The notes under the pieces were generated by a model. It ran no database searches. It was given only the letters and a program-made list of their open reading frames with translations, and had not been told where the DNA came from. The position numbers and the translations under genes are program-made. From Amanita rubescens (Eukaryota; Basidiomycota; Agaricomycetes; Agaricales; Amanitaceae), in NCBI GenBank assembly GCA_015039365.1, contig WION01000021.1, positions 248,001 through 312,000 of the forward strand: a stretch of DNA of 64,000 nt, given 5' to 3'. Shown one piece after another: positions 1 to 12,012 of this stretch (within the stretch, counting starts at the first letter, position 1; each line of letters begins with the position of its first letter).

Positions 1-1795
1 TCACCCCAGCCCATGCTATAAAAGCAAACGTAAATGTAGAGCATAGAAGCCATCGCCTTGCTGGCTGGGGTAGGATTCGCCGAGCTTCCAATAGGATGTG
101 TCTTGAGAATCGCGCCTACAATGTAAAAGAGAATCCCCATTCCCATAGCGGAGATGAATAACGACCGTTTACGTCCTAGCGTTTCAACACCGAAAAAAAT
201 ATAAATTGCGGTGGCCACAACTTTAACAACACCTGCAAAAACTGATCATTAAGAATGAAAATCCCAAATAAATGGTGGTCCGCACCGTAAATGCCGCTGG
301 CGAGGAGTGGGGTCTTGATACCGGTATACCCAATCTAGTGGCACTGCTGAGGATCTTCAGCGCTAGAGAAAAGAATTTCTACTAACGGATGTGAAGATTT
401 GGGGCGCATAGTAGCTAAAACACGTTTCTTGTAAGTGATCGATTGGGATCTCTCCAGCAGAAGACGCACCTGACTGAGTTTTGGCCACACCACTGTTGCA
501 GCAGGAAAATGATGAAAGCGATAACAAATCGGACAAAGTTACCCTTCCCGAAAAAAGCGTTCCCAAGCCCAAGACCTTTGCGAGCTTCCCTCTCTTCCAG
601 AACGGCAGCATCGATTTCTGCCATCTCCGCAATAACAGCTTCAGAGTCAACACTATCCCGGCGCAAGTACGCTAGATTATGGATAGCTTCGTGATACCTG
701 TCGACAGATGAAAGCCAACGTGGCGACTCCTACAAAGGCCGTTTTGAGTCTATGCCAGTAGGAAAACGCATGAGATTAACTCACTTTCACCGTTAACAAA
801 CCAAGGCACATGATACCAGCTGGGATAAGCTGGACAGCAAATGGAATTCTCCAAACATTAACTCCCGGTTTGACATGAAGTCCAACGCCAACTATCTGTG
901 GTCAGAGCTTGCTAATGGGGAAGCCTAAACTCAACTCACGGTTGACGAAGTAAGAGATCATCACACCAATTGCAACCTGATCATTTGGTGAGCATCGAGA
1001 AGAATATATGAACATGGAAAGGTACCATGACTTGGAACACGCCAGTAATCTTACCTCGCACTTCCTTTGGCGCGCATTCGGATACGTAGGTTGGAGCTAC
1101 TGCAGAAATAGCGCCAATCCCAACGCCAGATACGACACGTCCGGCATATATTTCCCCTAGGCCCCTACGTCCGTCTGCAACCGTGGTGATAATCTTAAAA
1201 TAACGATAATTGAGGGCTTTGTTTTACATTCAGATAAGTACTCACAGCTCCAACAACGAATATAAGGGTGAAAAGCAGGAGTGTGTGCTTACGCCCGAGT
1301 TTTGCTACGGTTTTAACAGAAGATTTCAGCCACTTAGGGAATCGCAGGAATGGAGGTATCACGAACCCGAAATCGGTGCACTTGCCAACGCTCCGAAGAA
1401 TGCACCGGCCTGCAATACAGATACAACATTTGAGATGATGTCGTTGGACTTTTTGATATCCTTTTTGCCGTTCACGATAATACCAAAATATTCTTCGAAG
1501 TATGTATTGCTGACGACGCCACCTCTTTAAAAGTTGCGTGAGCTATGAATACCATATTTGACCGCCCAAACATACGCGATACCGCTGAAAAAAAGTAGTC
1601 AGCGCTGGGGCAATCGAGAAAAAAACTGGTCGAAACCCACGTGTCATAACCGAAAAGCACTATTCCCCAATACGCAACAAATGCCAGCCCTGCCAACGCA
1701 ACCGTCAAGTCCTAGGAAGCCAAACACGTGAACGAGAATGACATACAGTACACACGTATGTTTTTGAAGGGGTCCTGATCACCTGTCAATGTCAT
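1..1795 (-). CDS. MFS sugar/quinate-type permease, 3' part cut by window edge
   Basis: Multi-exon gene read on the minus strand from an ATG at 1795; its C-terminus lies beyond base 1. Spliced by eye, the protein carries the marks of the sugar-porter branch of the major facilitator superfamily: FGYDTG in the first membrane helix, KLGRKHTLL after helix 2, GRVVSGVGIGAISAVAPTYVSE in helices 4-5 (positions about 1080-1160), ESPRWL before the central loop, FLLQQWCGQNSV in helix 7, YYAPQIF, and GVETLGRKR near 170-190. At least eight short introns separate these pieces and every junction tried restores frame, so the gene looks intact. It would import quinate, a hexose or a related polyol by proton symport at the plasma membrane; the exact substrate cannot be told. 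It resembles fungal QutD-like permeases most. The intron directly after the first 14 codons uses GTGTAC as donor. Confidence 0.9.
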
Positions 1796-4700
1796 CCTTC
1801 AGTTACTGAAGGGGAAAGAACCGAGGACAAGGGGAGTTAAGTGTCGTATCCCCACGGCGCCCAGCAGGACCCTGCTGATGACCGAAGTACATAACCACCG
1901 CATTCCCGCCGACAGGGTGAGGTTCAAGAGCAAATGGGGTAATACCCAAAATAGGCTATCCGAAACGTTTTTCCCGGGATTCCACGGTCCACCATTCACC
2001 ACGTCCAAACTTGAAATCGTCGAAACTGGCAAGATGCTGTAAGTCCTACTTACTTACTTGGCAACGTTACTGCAACCTTGTTCTAGGGATGTTTGCAAGG
2101 TGACCTGGATTTCAAGTTCCGCCGGCCTCACGACCGTTGAGCTCCGTTGAGTCAAGGCCTTACATCCCTTCCGAAACGAAACAGAGCACGGAATATCAGT
2201 GATCCAGGAAGAAGGGACAAGAAGGGGTGACAAACGTCACAATGGTGAGAAAAGAACCCCACTGACGCACATGCGCGGGAGATGAAACGTCGAAGAGATA
2301 CTGAGCTCGGCTTTGGCCGTCTTCAATAGCGCTCTTAAAATGAAATCGAACACGATCTAGGCTGATCTAGGCTGTTTCAATGAATGGAAGATTCAAGCAA
2401 TCGCGGCCCGGAACTCAGGACGTCCGTGACGGCCCGGGATTATACTTCTCAAACGTCAAACTGTCATGACAATGTGATAAACAAGCGTCTGATAGTGCTA
2501 CAATTACGAGTGGCGATGAAAATAACTCTGATTCGTAGGTACATGATATCCCCGAACAGAACACCAGGTTCGACTAACCCAATAAGCTACAGTAACTGCG
2601 CGTAAAACCAGCGTCAAAAGAAGTTGAGCGCCTACAGCCATCTCATATTAATAAGAAGAAGTCTAGTGCGCTGATACGGGACACATACCGGCTACTATCT
2701 TGAAATGCTTGGTTCCGGAGCGTTCTGGGAAAGGGGATAAGTAGATCGCTCTGGCGTCGAATAGCGGCGTCTGTGAAGCTCAAGGAACGGAAGCTCTGTG
2801 TTCCTGGTCTGGATCGATATCTGTGGCACTTCGTATCTACCGCGCTGCAAGTTTATCGCCTCACAGTTCTCGCCATTCGCGCCCTTTTCAAATCCAGCAA
2901 TATCGTCGCACGAAGTGTCGAGCCCATCATTGTTTCCCCGAATTGTATCGCCGCAATGCATAGAGACCTCTACTCTCCCACCGCTATCTCCGTGCACTGG
3001 CACATGATTCCTCAACACAGATGGATTGTTCCCATATATTCTGCTGATCGTTTTCGCATCCCGCTCTGCCATGCGAATCCAAGGCCATCTCCGCTCATAA
3101 CTCAAACGAAGCCATATCCTCCGTATCGTCCTCGAAATCCTGCCAAAATCGAAATTATCCCTCGAGCCAAAGGTGATCTTCCTTTGGAGGATGCAATCCA
3201 GCGCAAAGTGCGTGAAAGGACTACGATGTCGTGGAATCCCTCCGCAACGTCGTCTCGAAGCATACGCATACAATGGTGCTCGGTAAATGGGTCGAGGAAG
3301 ATGAAAACCTGGCATTATTCTTGACGGGGGCACCATTAGATTAAACGACGTCGATAGTCAAGGGATGGAAGGAGAAGCGCAGAGGCAGGATTCCTCCATT
3401 TCATCGGAGGGCTTTTTATACTCCTTGTGTCGATGGTCACCTATAGCTATTGCCCCACGTTCGAGCCCACATGTAATGTGGACACCGAACCAGCGTCGGC
3501 CAGGGAAAGAAATAGAACAAAGATCGTACCGAAAGGGACAACAAGTAGCGACCACACAAAGAAGTCAATCACAAAGCCGTCCCTGTCAGCGTGAGTAATG
3601 AGCCTTGGCATTCTAAGCAAAGTAACAATCAGTGACACTCTCTTTCAATATGTTCTCCACATAGTACACGATATTCTATTCTAGTATCACAATTAGAGAT
3701 TTACTAAATAAGACATCTACCCGAACGCTATAACAAATCGAATCTAAGATTTACATCTTTATTCTTCTCGGCGGTATGTATTGTTCGACCAAAAATGCGG
3801 CACAATGCCCTCCGCGTGAGAAACGGTTAGGTTTGCGATAGGATGTGTGCATTCTTCGCAAATTGTTAGCGCTGAAATGCTGACAAGCCGAAATGCCACT
3901 GCGTAGTACACAATTGCGTGCCCCCGCGCACGACGTCTCGTCCTCCGTCTAGCCAGTAAACTAGAACTCAGATTCTCGTTCGTTCTGGGACATCGGCGAA
4001 CTGGAGATGGGATGACACGATGCTGCCCTACAAACAATACAGTTGCAATACAGCGCGTGGTAGTAATCTGAGATTCTGGAATGTTCTAAATGTGCAATAC
4101 ATATGATCAATAGATAATTGGCCTACTTGGGCGACTTGTCTCTCAGACCGCTGCTTGGCGCTGACATGCGTATAGAACGAATCGTTTCAATGCCTACCTA
4201 TCGTGCAAATAATCTGTTATCAGAAATTGGATTTAATACTTGGTCTGTTCCTACTGTGAAACAATGCGAATCGTACCATCCATATCGTCCTATCCTACCA
4301 GAATGTTTAGGGTAATCGGACGCCAAGCCTGCGTTAGGATGTACACCTAGCGCTTCGAGCAGCGGGAACAATTCACCACACCACCAAGAATAGTATCCAT
4401 GCACGTGCCAATTTCTATTCGGTTTCCTTGCATCTGAGCAAGCCAGCGGACAAAATTGGTTGCAGATTGATAGATAATTTGTAATACAGATTTAAATTAC
4501 TCGATAACGGCCCATGGGTTGAAGCGGCACCAGAGATCGAAGCAAAACCTAAGACTCTTATCGAGGACGTGGCCAAGTTAGAGGCAAAGGCGTCCGGGCG
4601 GCGGAAAAGTATAGCTGCGCGATGAGCAGAATTTGCCTTCGATGTTTGACATGACGCGATCAACTCAGCTGTTCCTTCAAGGAGCTCGGGACCAGCCAGG

Positions 4701-5710
4701 AAATCCAACAGTGCAACTGTTACTATTGAACAATAAATACCTCTACCCGAACGATGAGAAAAACAACGCATATAGCTAAGTGCGCACCGATCTACGGGCA
4801 ACGGCAATGCACCGGTCGATCTGATCCTATCCATCGTTTGCCCTTGGTTTCTCAGTGGTAGCTAGCATACGCATTGAAGCATATTCTCTCCATTCTGCTC
4901 TTTGCCTAGTTGATCCAGCGCTGCGAGATGGAAGATTATGGTCATACGATGTCGGTTCTGATACCAATAATGCAGGTTTACGGCTAAGCATCAGCAATCC
5001 CGGGGATTGTTCCGGAGCTTTCCGGAGCACTCTGTGTCAACGACGACCGCACTTGAAGAGCAGAGCCTGTCGGAGCGCCCAATCAGCACACACGCCAACG
5101 AACAGGGTAAAGCGCCCGGAGTCTGAGCTCGCAACCCGGGGGGTTATAGTTCAACAGGCATGCGCGCTATGCAAAACGAACTCGGCTCCCATAGGCTTCG
5201 TCTGCGTCCTTCACTTGATCCGCGTGTCAGTTGTTGATCGGCCTGAAATACAATCAACGATAGGAATTGAAGATGCGTAGGAGTGAGTATGGGCCCCGGT
5301 AGAGTCAGCGGACCGTGGCGTACTACTATCGATTCGAAGGAAGGGCGTCACGATGTAACTGTAAGGCAAGAGACAATGCGAGGTGTTGTCGCCAGTGGTT
5401 AACAGAGACAACAGACAATCGGAGACGTCCGTTGAATTCGAGAGGCGAGTATTGAAATATTGAACGGTTGGTCGCTAGCTGGAAAGCAGACACGGCAAGT
5501 ACGGCCCGTTTTTGCCGGGTGTCGTTCCCATGGGCGGTATACCACCACCCGAGGACAGAAAACAACTCAGAAGCGGCAATGTGTTCAGTATCACTCCGGC
5601 ACAGAGAACCGCTCGACAAGAAACCTTGGCAAGCAAGGGAATTACAAGTAGTGTCCAAATATTAGAGTAGTCGACCATGGATCCGAAGCCAAGACGTGCT
5701 TTCGAACTCT
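1796..5710. other. Gene-poor intergenic stretch of about 3.9 kb
   Basis: No gene could be supported. Two long ORFs lie antiparallel over the same DNA at 2695-3336 (-, 213 codons) and 2773-3324 (+, 183 codons); neither shows a recognisable domain. A minus-strand reading at about 3450-3640 contains one hydrophobic segment (VWSLLVVPFGTIFVLFLSL), which could be an exon of a decayed membrane-protein gene. Other ORFs (4415-4834 -, 4855-5280 +) look like chance readings. The stretch may contain worn transposon sequence, but no terminal repeats or reverse-transcriptase or transposase motifs were seen. Confidence 0.5.
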
Positions 5711-7012
5711 TTATTGATACCGACTCCGAGGCAGACAAGCTGGGTCTAGTTCGCGCAGAGCGGTCCAGATCGCATGCTCTAGAACCGCAGCAGAAGCTCC
5801 GTCGCTAGACAATACCAATGTCTCTTCCATCTCCCATATCACAGAGTTCATATATTCGGAAGCTGCAGAGAGGTGCGCAACCTTTGCGCAGGCCGCGTGA
5901 AGCTCCAAGTAGTCTCTTGAGGGAACGGGGAGCCTTGGGTTGTTAGTGTTAAATGTTATGACTTTATGGTACTCGGCGATGTCCCTGGGATATATCGCCC
6001 CCAAATTATACACATTTTCGACAGCCTGATGGAGGAGATTAGTTATCATGCCTCATGAATATATGTTACATCGTCCTTACTGTAGGCTCGAGCCACATTT
6101 CCAACCTGTCGAATAAGCTGCGCGCGTCGTAACACATCGTCATGACATTTTCCAACCGATGTACCTTAGGGCCATTGAGTTCTTTCATCAGGCTTTCGCG
6201 GCTGGCAAAGCGAGATAAAACGGCCCAGGCAGAAGCAGCGTAATCAGCCTGAAAAATTAGGCCAGATTGTCGATATGTGAAGAGGAATCAAGATAAACCT
6301 TCCTGGATCCTTCGCTGATGCCTACATTTGTCGATTCGGAAAGTATATGAGCACACTCGGTATCCACCACCTCTATCCCAGGGGTTTCGTCTAATTCCCT
6401 GGACTTCCTGACAGACTGGCGATCATACCGCCCTGAAACAACGCATCTGAATCCATCACGAACTAGCGCCTTTAAAACACGTTAGTCGCAAGATATCATG
6501 ACGTGAAACCTCCGAACTTGCCTTTCTCTTTGCTGTCTCATGACGTGTTGGCGCCTCTTCGAGCATGCTCCTGATCATCTCGGCCTGGGTGTCGAATGAC
6601 TGGCGAGAAGGGTGACGAGATTGCACAGGAGTCCGACATCCTTTTGCGGATCGAACTAAGGTTTTATCAAAACGGAGAGAAAAGAACAGAAGACTGTCAA
6701 GATGAACTCACAAAGCCTAAAACCGTCATAATATAGCTTTCCGAGATCAAGCAACTTCTGCCGATCCCCACAAGTTGAGTTAACTTCTCTGACGAGGTTA
6801 GCGAGCCCCCTGTCGCCTGGAACGTGGTGAAAAAAGTGTCCAACAATGCGACAGTGCATAATAAGATCAACATCCCTTCTATTACTAGTAACGTGATCGT
6901 TTTCCGCCAGAATTGTGGTTTCCAATCGTCGAAGCATATTATATGCGCTGACAACACTTGCCCTGTCTTGTAGAGGCTGAGGGAGCAAAAGTGGGAGTGG
7001 AGTGCCGGGCAT
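5711..7012 (-). CDS. HNH_2-family nuclease-like protein
   Basis: Five exons on the minus strand, starting at the ATG at 7012 (MPGTPLPLLLPQ) and ending at 5711. The order of motifs is that of the fungal HNH_2 family: an N-terminal helical region (RASVVSAYNMLRRLE), the core GFRCVVSGRYD with TECAHILSES giving the first His, LENVMTM giving the Asn, then FDRLEMWLEPT, and a C-terminal tail with FNTNNPRLPVPSRDYLELHA and CAKVAHLSAASEY. Introns of about 45-65 nt lie near 6660-6705, 6480-6525, 6250-6295 and 6025-6080. The residue four before the Asp of the FD pair, usually the last His of the HNH triad, is Arg here (DARSLFD), so cleavage activity is uncertain. Many mushroom genomes carry dozens of such genes with no known role; two further HNH-type genes lie at 19 and 25 kb. 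Confidence 0.85.
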
Positions 7013-7917
7013 GAGGCCAAGGAACGAAGGCGTTTGGATAAATGGGACAAGCGATAGACAGCACGGCTTTTCCCGCCATAGGACGCGGCACGGCTTTTCC
7101 CCTCCCTGATTGTGCTGACCAGCTGTGTTCCACGGCCATCCTGCCTCAATCGTACCCACCGCATGAAACCCCTACCCCAACATGCCAAATCCTGCCCCAC
7201 GACGACTCTGACAACTACGCGGGGACTCTGACCCTTTACACCCTACCATGCCCAATTTCGCCTAATGTCATCTTTTACAACAACGCGAAAGGCCCAACAC
7301 CTGGCTGTGACCCCTCTACACCCAATCTCACCGGTACCTCTTCCAACCATGCGTAACCCATTTACGCCCACCGGCGACCCCCTACTATCTGCTCAACTTG
7401 TTTCCAAAAAAGGAGAGGCTCGCTCGCGAACGTCTCCTTTTTGGGACATATCCTTTTTGGGAAAAATACCAACGTTGTCCGCTAATGTCTCTTCCAACCA
7501 TTTACAAGCATTGAAAGTTCAGTTACTATTGGAATCGCAATCGGTATCTCATCCTGCAGCACTTCTACCCTTGCCAGCTGCCCAGTTAGTCTGTGGGCGA
7601 TGAGCTATATGCTGGGCCATATTATCCGGACTCGTTGGTGTATGTTCTCATCATGCAAGTCGTGTTACAACAGCATGGTAAATCTCCGGGCCCCAACAGT
7701 CAACACTACGCTGAACGTTGTCGGGTGAGTCAGGGGACGACTGTTGCGAGGAAGATACACGCTCTCCGATACGTATTCGCTACAGAAGCCGTTGATGTAG
7801 GCAGAATAACAACATGATTTTATTGTTCCTTGCATACAAAGAAAGAAGACGCAAAACAGGATGATGCATAATCGGATCGTTTGATTGAAGCATAAATGAA
7901 GATATCAGACAAAGGTG
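7013..7917. other. Intergenic, C-rich, no gene seen
   Basis: Pyrimidine-rich, low-complexity sequence with several short ORFs that lack domains. From about 7665 on, it resembles the 3' flank of the membrane-protein copies at 8290-8450 and 10400-10500 and so belongs to the tandem duplication that follows. Confidence 0.5.
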
Positions 7918-8215
7918 TCAATAATATGCGGGTGGTGGCTCATCGGACAATCCTTGCGCCCAATCTGACGAGAGCTGCGTGTGCAGGTGGTCAATTCTAG
8001 TGTTAAGGTGACGTATCTGCTCGTGCATAACCTCCATCTTGCGTTCTGTTTGCCTTCTAACGTCACTTGACGACAAGGAGACGTGACCGGTCTCGCTGCG
8101 CATGGCAGCGGATTGCTAGAAGTAAGGTCGTGCATATCTCCTGTTGCGCAGTTTGGAGATGCTGATTGATTTCCATTTGGCGTGCAGCACCTTCTGGATC
8201 GGTACTAGTTATGCT
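7918..8215 (-). pseudogene. Truncated third copy of the PPxY membrane-protein family
   Basis: Minus-strand remnant matching only the cytoplasmic tail of the two full copies to the right. The segment MEINQHLQTAQQE (about 8140-8180) and the terminal part with LNTRIDHLHTQLSSDWAQG and DEPPPAYY (7921-8050) are both present but in different frames, so a frameshift lies near 8110-8140. The signal peptide, ectodomain and membrane segment are missing; unrelated sequence begins upstream of about 8215. It is a decayed partial duplicate. The final PPPAYY motif is still intact. Confidence 0.75.
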
Positions 8216-8547
8216 CGTCCGAGCAACGTCATTGGGATCCTCCACCAGCGGCCCCTGTCATATAAGCCGTATTGATCATGTTGACAACAGGCTGGTAACT
8301 CTTCGGGATTTCACACATTCAATACGACGCTGAATGTCGTAGGATGAGTCAGGTGACGACAAGTTGTGAGGAAGGCACACGCTCTCCGACACATATTCAC
8401 CACAGAAGCTGTTGGTGTAGGTGGTGTTCACGTTGAACAATAACATGTTTCTAAAAAGTAAAAGGAAACGCAAGACAAGTTCCTACTAGGACTATACGTA
8501 TTTGGGTCCCTTGGTTGAAGCATAAACGAAAATGGCATGTAAAGATG

Positions 8548-10012
8548 TTAATAATACGTGGGTGGCGGTTCATCGGATAACCCTTGTGCCAAATCCGATG
8601 ATAGCTGCATGTGAAGATGCTCCATTCGTGTGTTAAGACGATGTATCTGCTCGCGCATAACCTCCATCTCCCGGTCCGTTTCTTGCCCTATAACGTCACT
8701 TGACGTCTCACTGCGCATTGCAGATTGCCTAGGCGTAACTAGATCCTGCATCTCTTGTTGTGCGGTTTGGAGATGCTGATTGATCTCCATTTGGCGCATG
8801 GCTCTCGGTCCATCTTGGCCCTTCCTATTGGGTGCCAGCGATGACTGGAATTGTCGAAAAGGCACCAGTCTCCCAGTCGAGTCAAACGAATGTGAGTGGA
8901 CAATACCGTGTTGGTTTGGTATGATTCCCTCGGAGAGGCCGGGATTTTCATTCTGGCTGGCAGAGTTTTGCTGCTGTAGATCGGTAGTATTGCTCGTCTT
9001 AACACCATCAGAGCCGCCTACGAGCAATTGACGATTGAATGATGTGGTAAGGATGGGCTCAATAACTACTTTCTGCGCCCTCCTTGAACGTCTGAATCGG
9101 AACGCCAGCACCACGAGTAACGCAATAAATCCAAGACCCCCAAATGCACATCCGATAGCAATCTTCAACTTGCGATTCGATGATGAGATGTATGTTATTG
9201 CAGTCTGGGTGCCACTGGGATGGACAACCGTCTTAGTGGACGATGATCCTATTAAAGTCGATGAGGTCATATTGTCGGGGATGTCAGCTCTGAGGTGATA
9301 TTAGATCCGCAGGCTGACAGGGCGATATCAATGAATAGACATACGTATAAATGGCATAGTCAAAGATGAGATTGGTTTGATTCACGCCTTTCGTCCAGAT
9401 CACCAATTCATGCTGAGAGTTGTTCAACCCGGTAGCATTGAAGACGCTAGCATTATACTGTATGGCAGGAGTCCCGTTAGTCTGGTGGAAGAAAGAGCCC
9501 ATATCATTGCCATCGAGGGTAAAATTGCACGCCGTGTTGAATGGAATAGAAACGTTGCCAACGGCGACTGGCCCTGCCAACTCACTGGCATCAGGATTCT
9601 GAGTGTTTGCGATGATGAAAAATACCCAGATGGATATGCCTGTAAAGAGAGTGTATCGTTGGTGAACAAGGAAAGAGTTGGATGGGTGCCCATTTTTCTA
9701 ACCTGTGAAAGAGAGTGTGATGTTCAGCCCAGTGGTCTTATAAGGCGAAGTCGGATCATATGATGCAGCCGTCCATGTTCCGTTAAAGGCTAAGGAAGTG
9801 TTCGATACCAGACCACAACCATCAGTGCCACATTTCGCTGAATAATACCAAGCGGAATATACTCCACTGGCACTAGGCCAGTAGACGGGCTTTTGGCCCG
9901 TTGCAAGGTCCCCATAAGTATCATCTATGCTAATGTTGACGAAGCGTGCCCCCGTTGTGTGGATGAGGAGGAAGAGAAAGAGACAGTCGAGGGAGGCTTG
10001 TCTGACCCACAT
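8548..10012 (-). CDS. Single-pass membrane protein with N-glycosylated ectodomain and PPxY tail (copy B)
   Basis: Three exons (10012-9703, 9639-9345, 9289-8548) give about 448 residues. A signal peptide (MWVRQASLDCLFLFLLIHTTGA) is followed by an ectodomain rich in N-x-S/T sites (NISID, FNGTW, NITL, NASVFNATGLNNS), one transmembrane helix (IGCAFGGLGFIALLVVLAF), the basic stop-transfer RFRRSRRAQK, a polar tail, a predicted coiled coil (QMEINQHLQTAQQE to LNTRMEHLHMQLS) and a C-terminal DEPPPTYY. The domain order matches a class of uncharacterised agaricomycete surface proteins whose ectodomain may bind ligands or sugars. The final PPxY could bind WW domains of a Rsp5/Nedd4-type ubiquitin ligase; that is inference from the motif. 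The gene is a tandem duplicate of the one at 10554-12012, offset by exactly 2000 bp at the start codon. Confidence 0.85.
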
Positions 10013-10553
10013 ATGTGGGTACCGTGGTAGGAGTTCTCATAGTACGTTATCTCCGCACCTGTTCAAACACCTCCTTGTTCCCGTCGCAGCTTGGCCCTTA
10101 ATGCGGCATGCGATCTGGGATCGAGACTGGGGGCCAGATCACTTCCTCCTTGAACCGTTCCCAGGGAGACGAGTGCTCGTCCCTTAAACCGATATAATGT
10201 TGAGCCAGACAACATAACGCCAAGACGTCCCGGGATCGTACTACGCTCAGCTTCCCCAACTTGATGTGACTTGTGTTGACAGCACGCGCGTATTGCGCCC
10301 AAGACTCACCGTCAATAGCGAGTAACGTCATCCAAAATAGCAGTTTTGGGAGGCTCGTGCTTTACAAGCGCGTCAGTCTCATATATCTCATCTTCACTTG
10401 ATACAAGCCAGTATCGTTGAAATTTCTTCATCATTGCCCGACATTGGCTAACACAGTCGATGCTACTGGTGTATGGGGTATTTGCATTGAACAATACATA
10501 ACACGCTATTGCTCTCTTGGTTGAAGCATAAACGAAAATGACGTGTAAATATG
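10013..10553. other. Spacer between membrane-protein copies, with a short unexplained ORF
   Basis: A 77-codon minus-strand reading at 10098-10331 (with SWAQYARAVNTSH and FKEEVIWPPVS) looks protein-like but has no recognised domain and no counterpart in the other spacers. It may be a gene scrap captured during the duplication. The rest resembles the 3' flank of the family. Confidence 0.35.
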
Positions 10554-12012
10554 TTAATAATATGCGGGCGGCGGTTCATCGGATAACCCTTGTGCCCAAT
10601 CCGACGAGAGCTGCATGTGAAGATGCTCCATTCGGGTGTTAAGATGACGTATCTGCTCGCGCATAATCTCCATCTCGCGCCGCCTTATAACGTCATTTGG
10701 TGACGGGTTGTGATCGGACTCACTGCGCATTGCAGATTGTCTAGACGTAAGAACCCGCATCTCTTGTTGTGTGGTTTGGAGATGCTGATTGATTTCCATT
10801 TGGCGCTCGGCTCTGAGTTCATCCTGGCCCTTCCCATTGGGTGCTTGTGGCGACTGGAATTGTCGAAATGGCACCAGTCTTGCAGGTCTCCCTGTTGAGT
10901 CAAACGAATGTGAGTGGACAATACCGGTGTGTTGGTCTGTTATGATTCCCTCGGAGGGGCCGGGATTTTCATTATGGCTGGCAGAGTTTTGCTGCTGTAG
11001 ATCAACAGTATTTCTCATTGTAACACCATCAGAGCCGCTTACAGGTAATTGACAGTGATTGAACGACGCGGCAAGGATGGGCTTAGTAACTCCTTTCTGC
11101 GCCCTCCTTGAACGTCGGAATCGGAATGCTAGCGCCAGGAGTAACGCAATAAGTGCAAGACCCCCGAGTGCACATCCGATGACAATCTTCAACTTGAGAT
11201 TCGATGACGAGATGTATGTTTTTGCAGTCTGGGTGCCACTGGGATGGACAATCGTCATAGTGGACGATGTCGATGAGGTTGCATTGTCGGGGATGTCAGC
11301 TCTGAGGTGATATCAGATCCGCAGGCGGATGGGGCAATATCATTGAATAGACATACGTATAAATGGCATAGTCAAAGATGAGATTGGTTTGATTCACGCC
11401 TTTCGTCCAGATCACCAATTCATGCTGGGAGTTGTCCAACCCGGTAGCATTGAAGATGCTAGCATTATACTGTATGGCAGGAGTCCCGTTAGTCCGGTGG
11501 AAGAAAGAGCCCATATCATTGCCATCGAGGGTAAAATTGCACGCTGTATCGAATGCTTCAGAAAATGTTTGAATGTTTGACCCTGTAGAAGCAGTAGCAT
11601 TCCCGGTGTTTGAAATGATGAAAAATAGCCAGATAGATATGCCTGTAAGGTGTATTGTCAGTGAATATTTGAAGACAAGGAAAGAGTTGGATGGGTGCTA
11701 ACCTGTGAAAGAGAGTGTGATGTTTATCCCAGTGGTGTTGTAACTTAATGGATCATATGATCCAGCTGTCCACGTTCCGTTAAAGGCTAAGGAAGTGTCC
11801 GGTGCCACATAACAACCAGGAATACCAGGAACGCAGTTCGCTGAATAATACCAAGGGCTTCCGCTGCCAGTGGGCTGGTAGACAGGCTTTTGGCCCGTTG
11901 CAAGGTCCCCATAAGTATCATCTATGCTAATGTTGACGAGGCGCGCCCAGACTGTGCAGACAAGGAGGAAGAGAAAGAGCAAGTTGAGGAAGGCTTGTCT
12001 AACCCACATACT
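10554..12012 (-). CDS. Single-pass membrane protein with N-glycosylated ectodomain and PPxY tail (copy C)
   Basis: Three exons (12012-11703, 11642-11357, 11301-10554) encode about 447 residues with the same design as copy B: signal peptide, ectodomain with FNGTW and several N-x-S/T sites, transmembrane segment (GCALGGLALIALLLALAF), RFRRSRRAQK, a coiled-coil tail and a final DEPPPAYY. Exon 1 has the same length (310 nt) in both copies and intron phases are identical. The start at 12012 is chosen over an upstream in-frame ATG at 12075 because it matches copy B and opens directly with the signal peptide. Differences cluster in the middle ectodomain (NTGNATASTGSN versus NTQNPDASELAG), suggesting this loop evolves fastest. 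Confidence 0.85.

Noticed and set aside
2384..2605. Plus-strand ORF of 73 codons
   Set aside because: No domain, no splice context and random composition.
4415..5280. Minus ORF 4415-4834 and plus ORF 4855-5280
   Set aside because: Length is within chance for this composition and no recognisable motif or splice chain was found.
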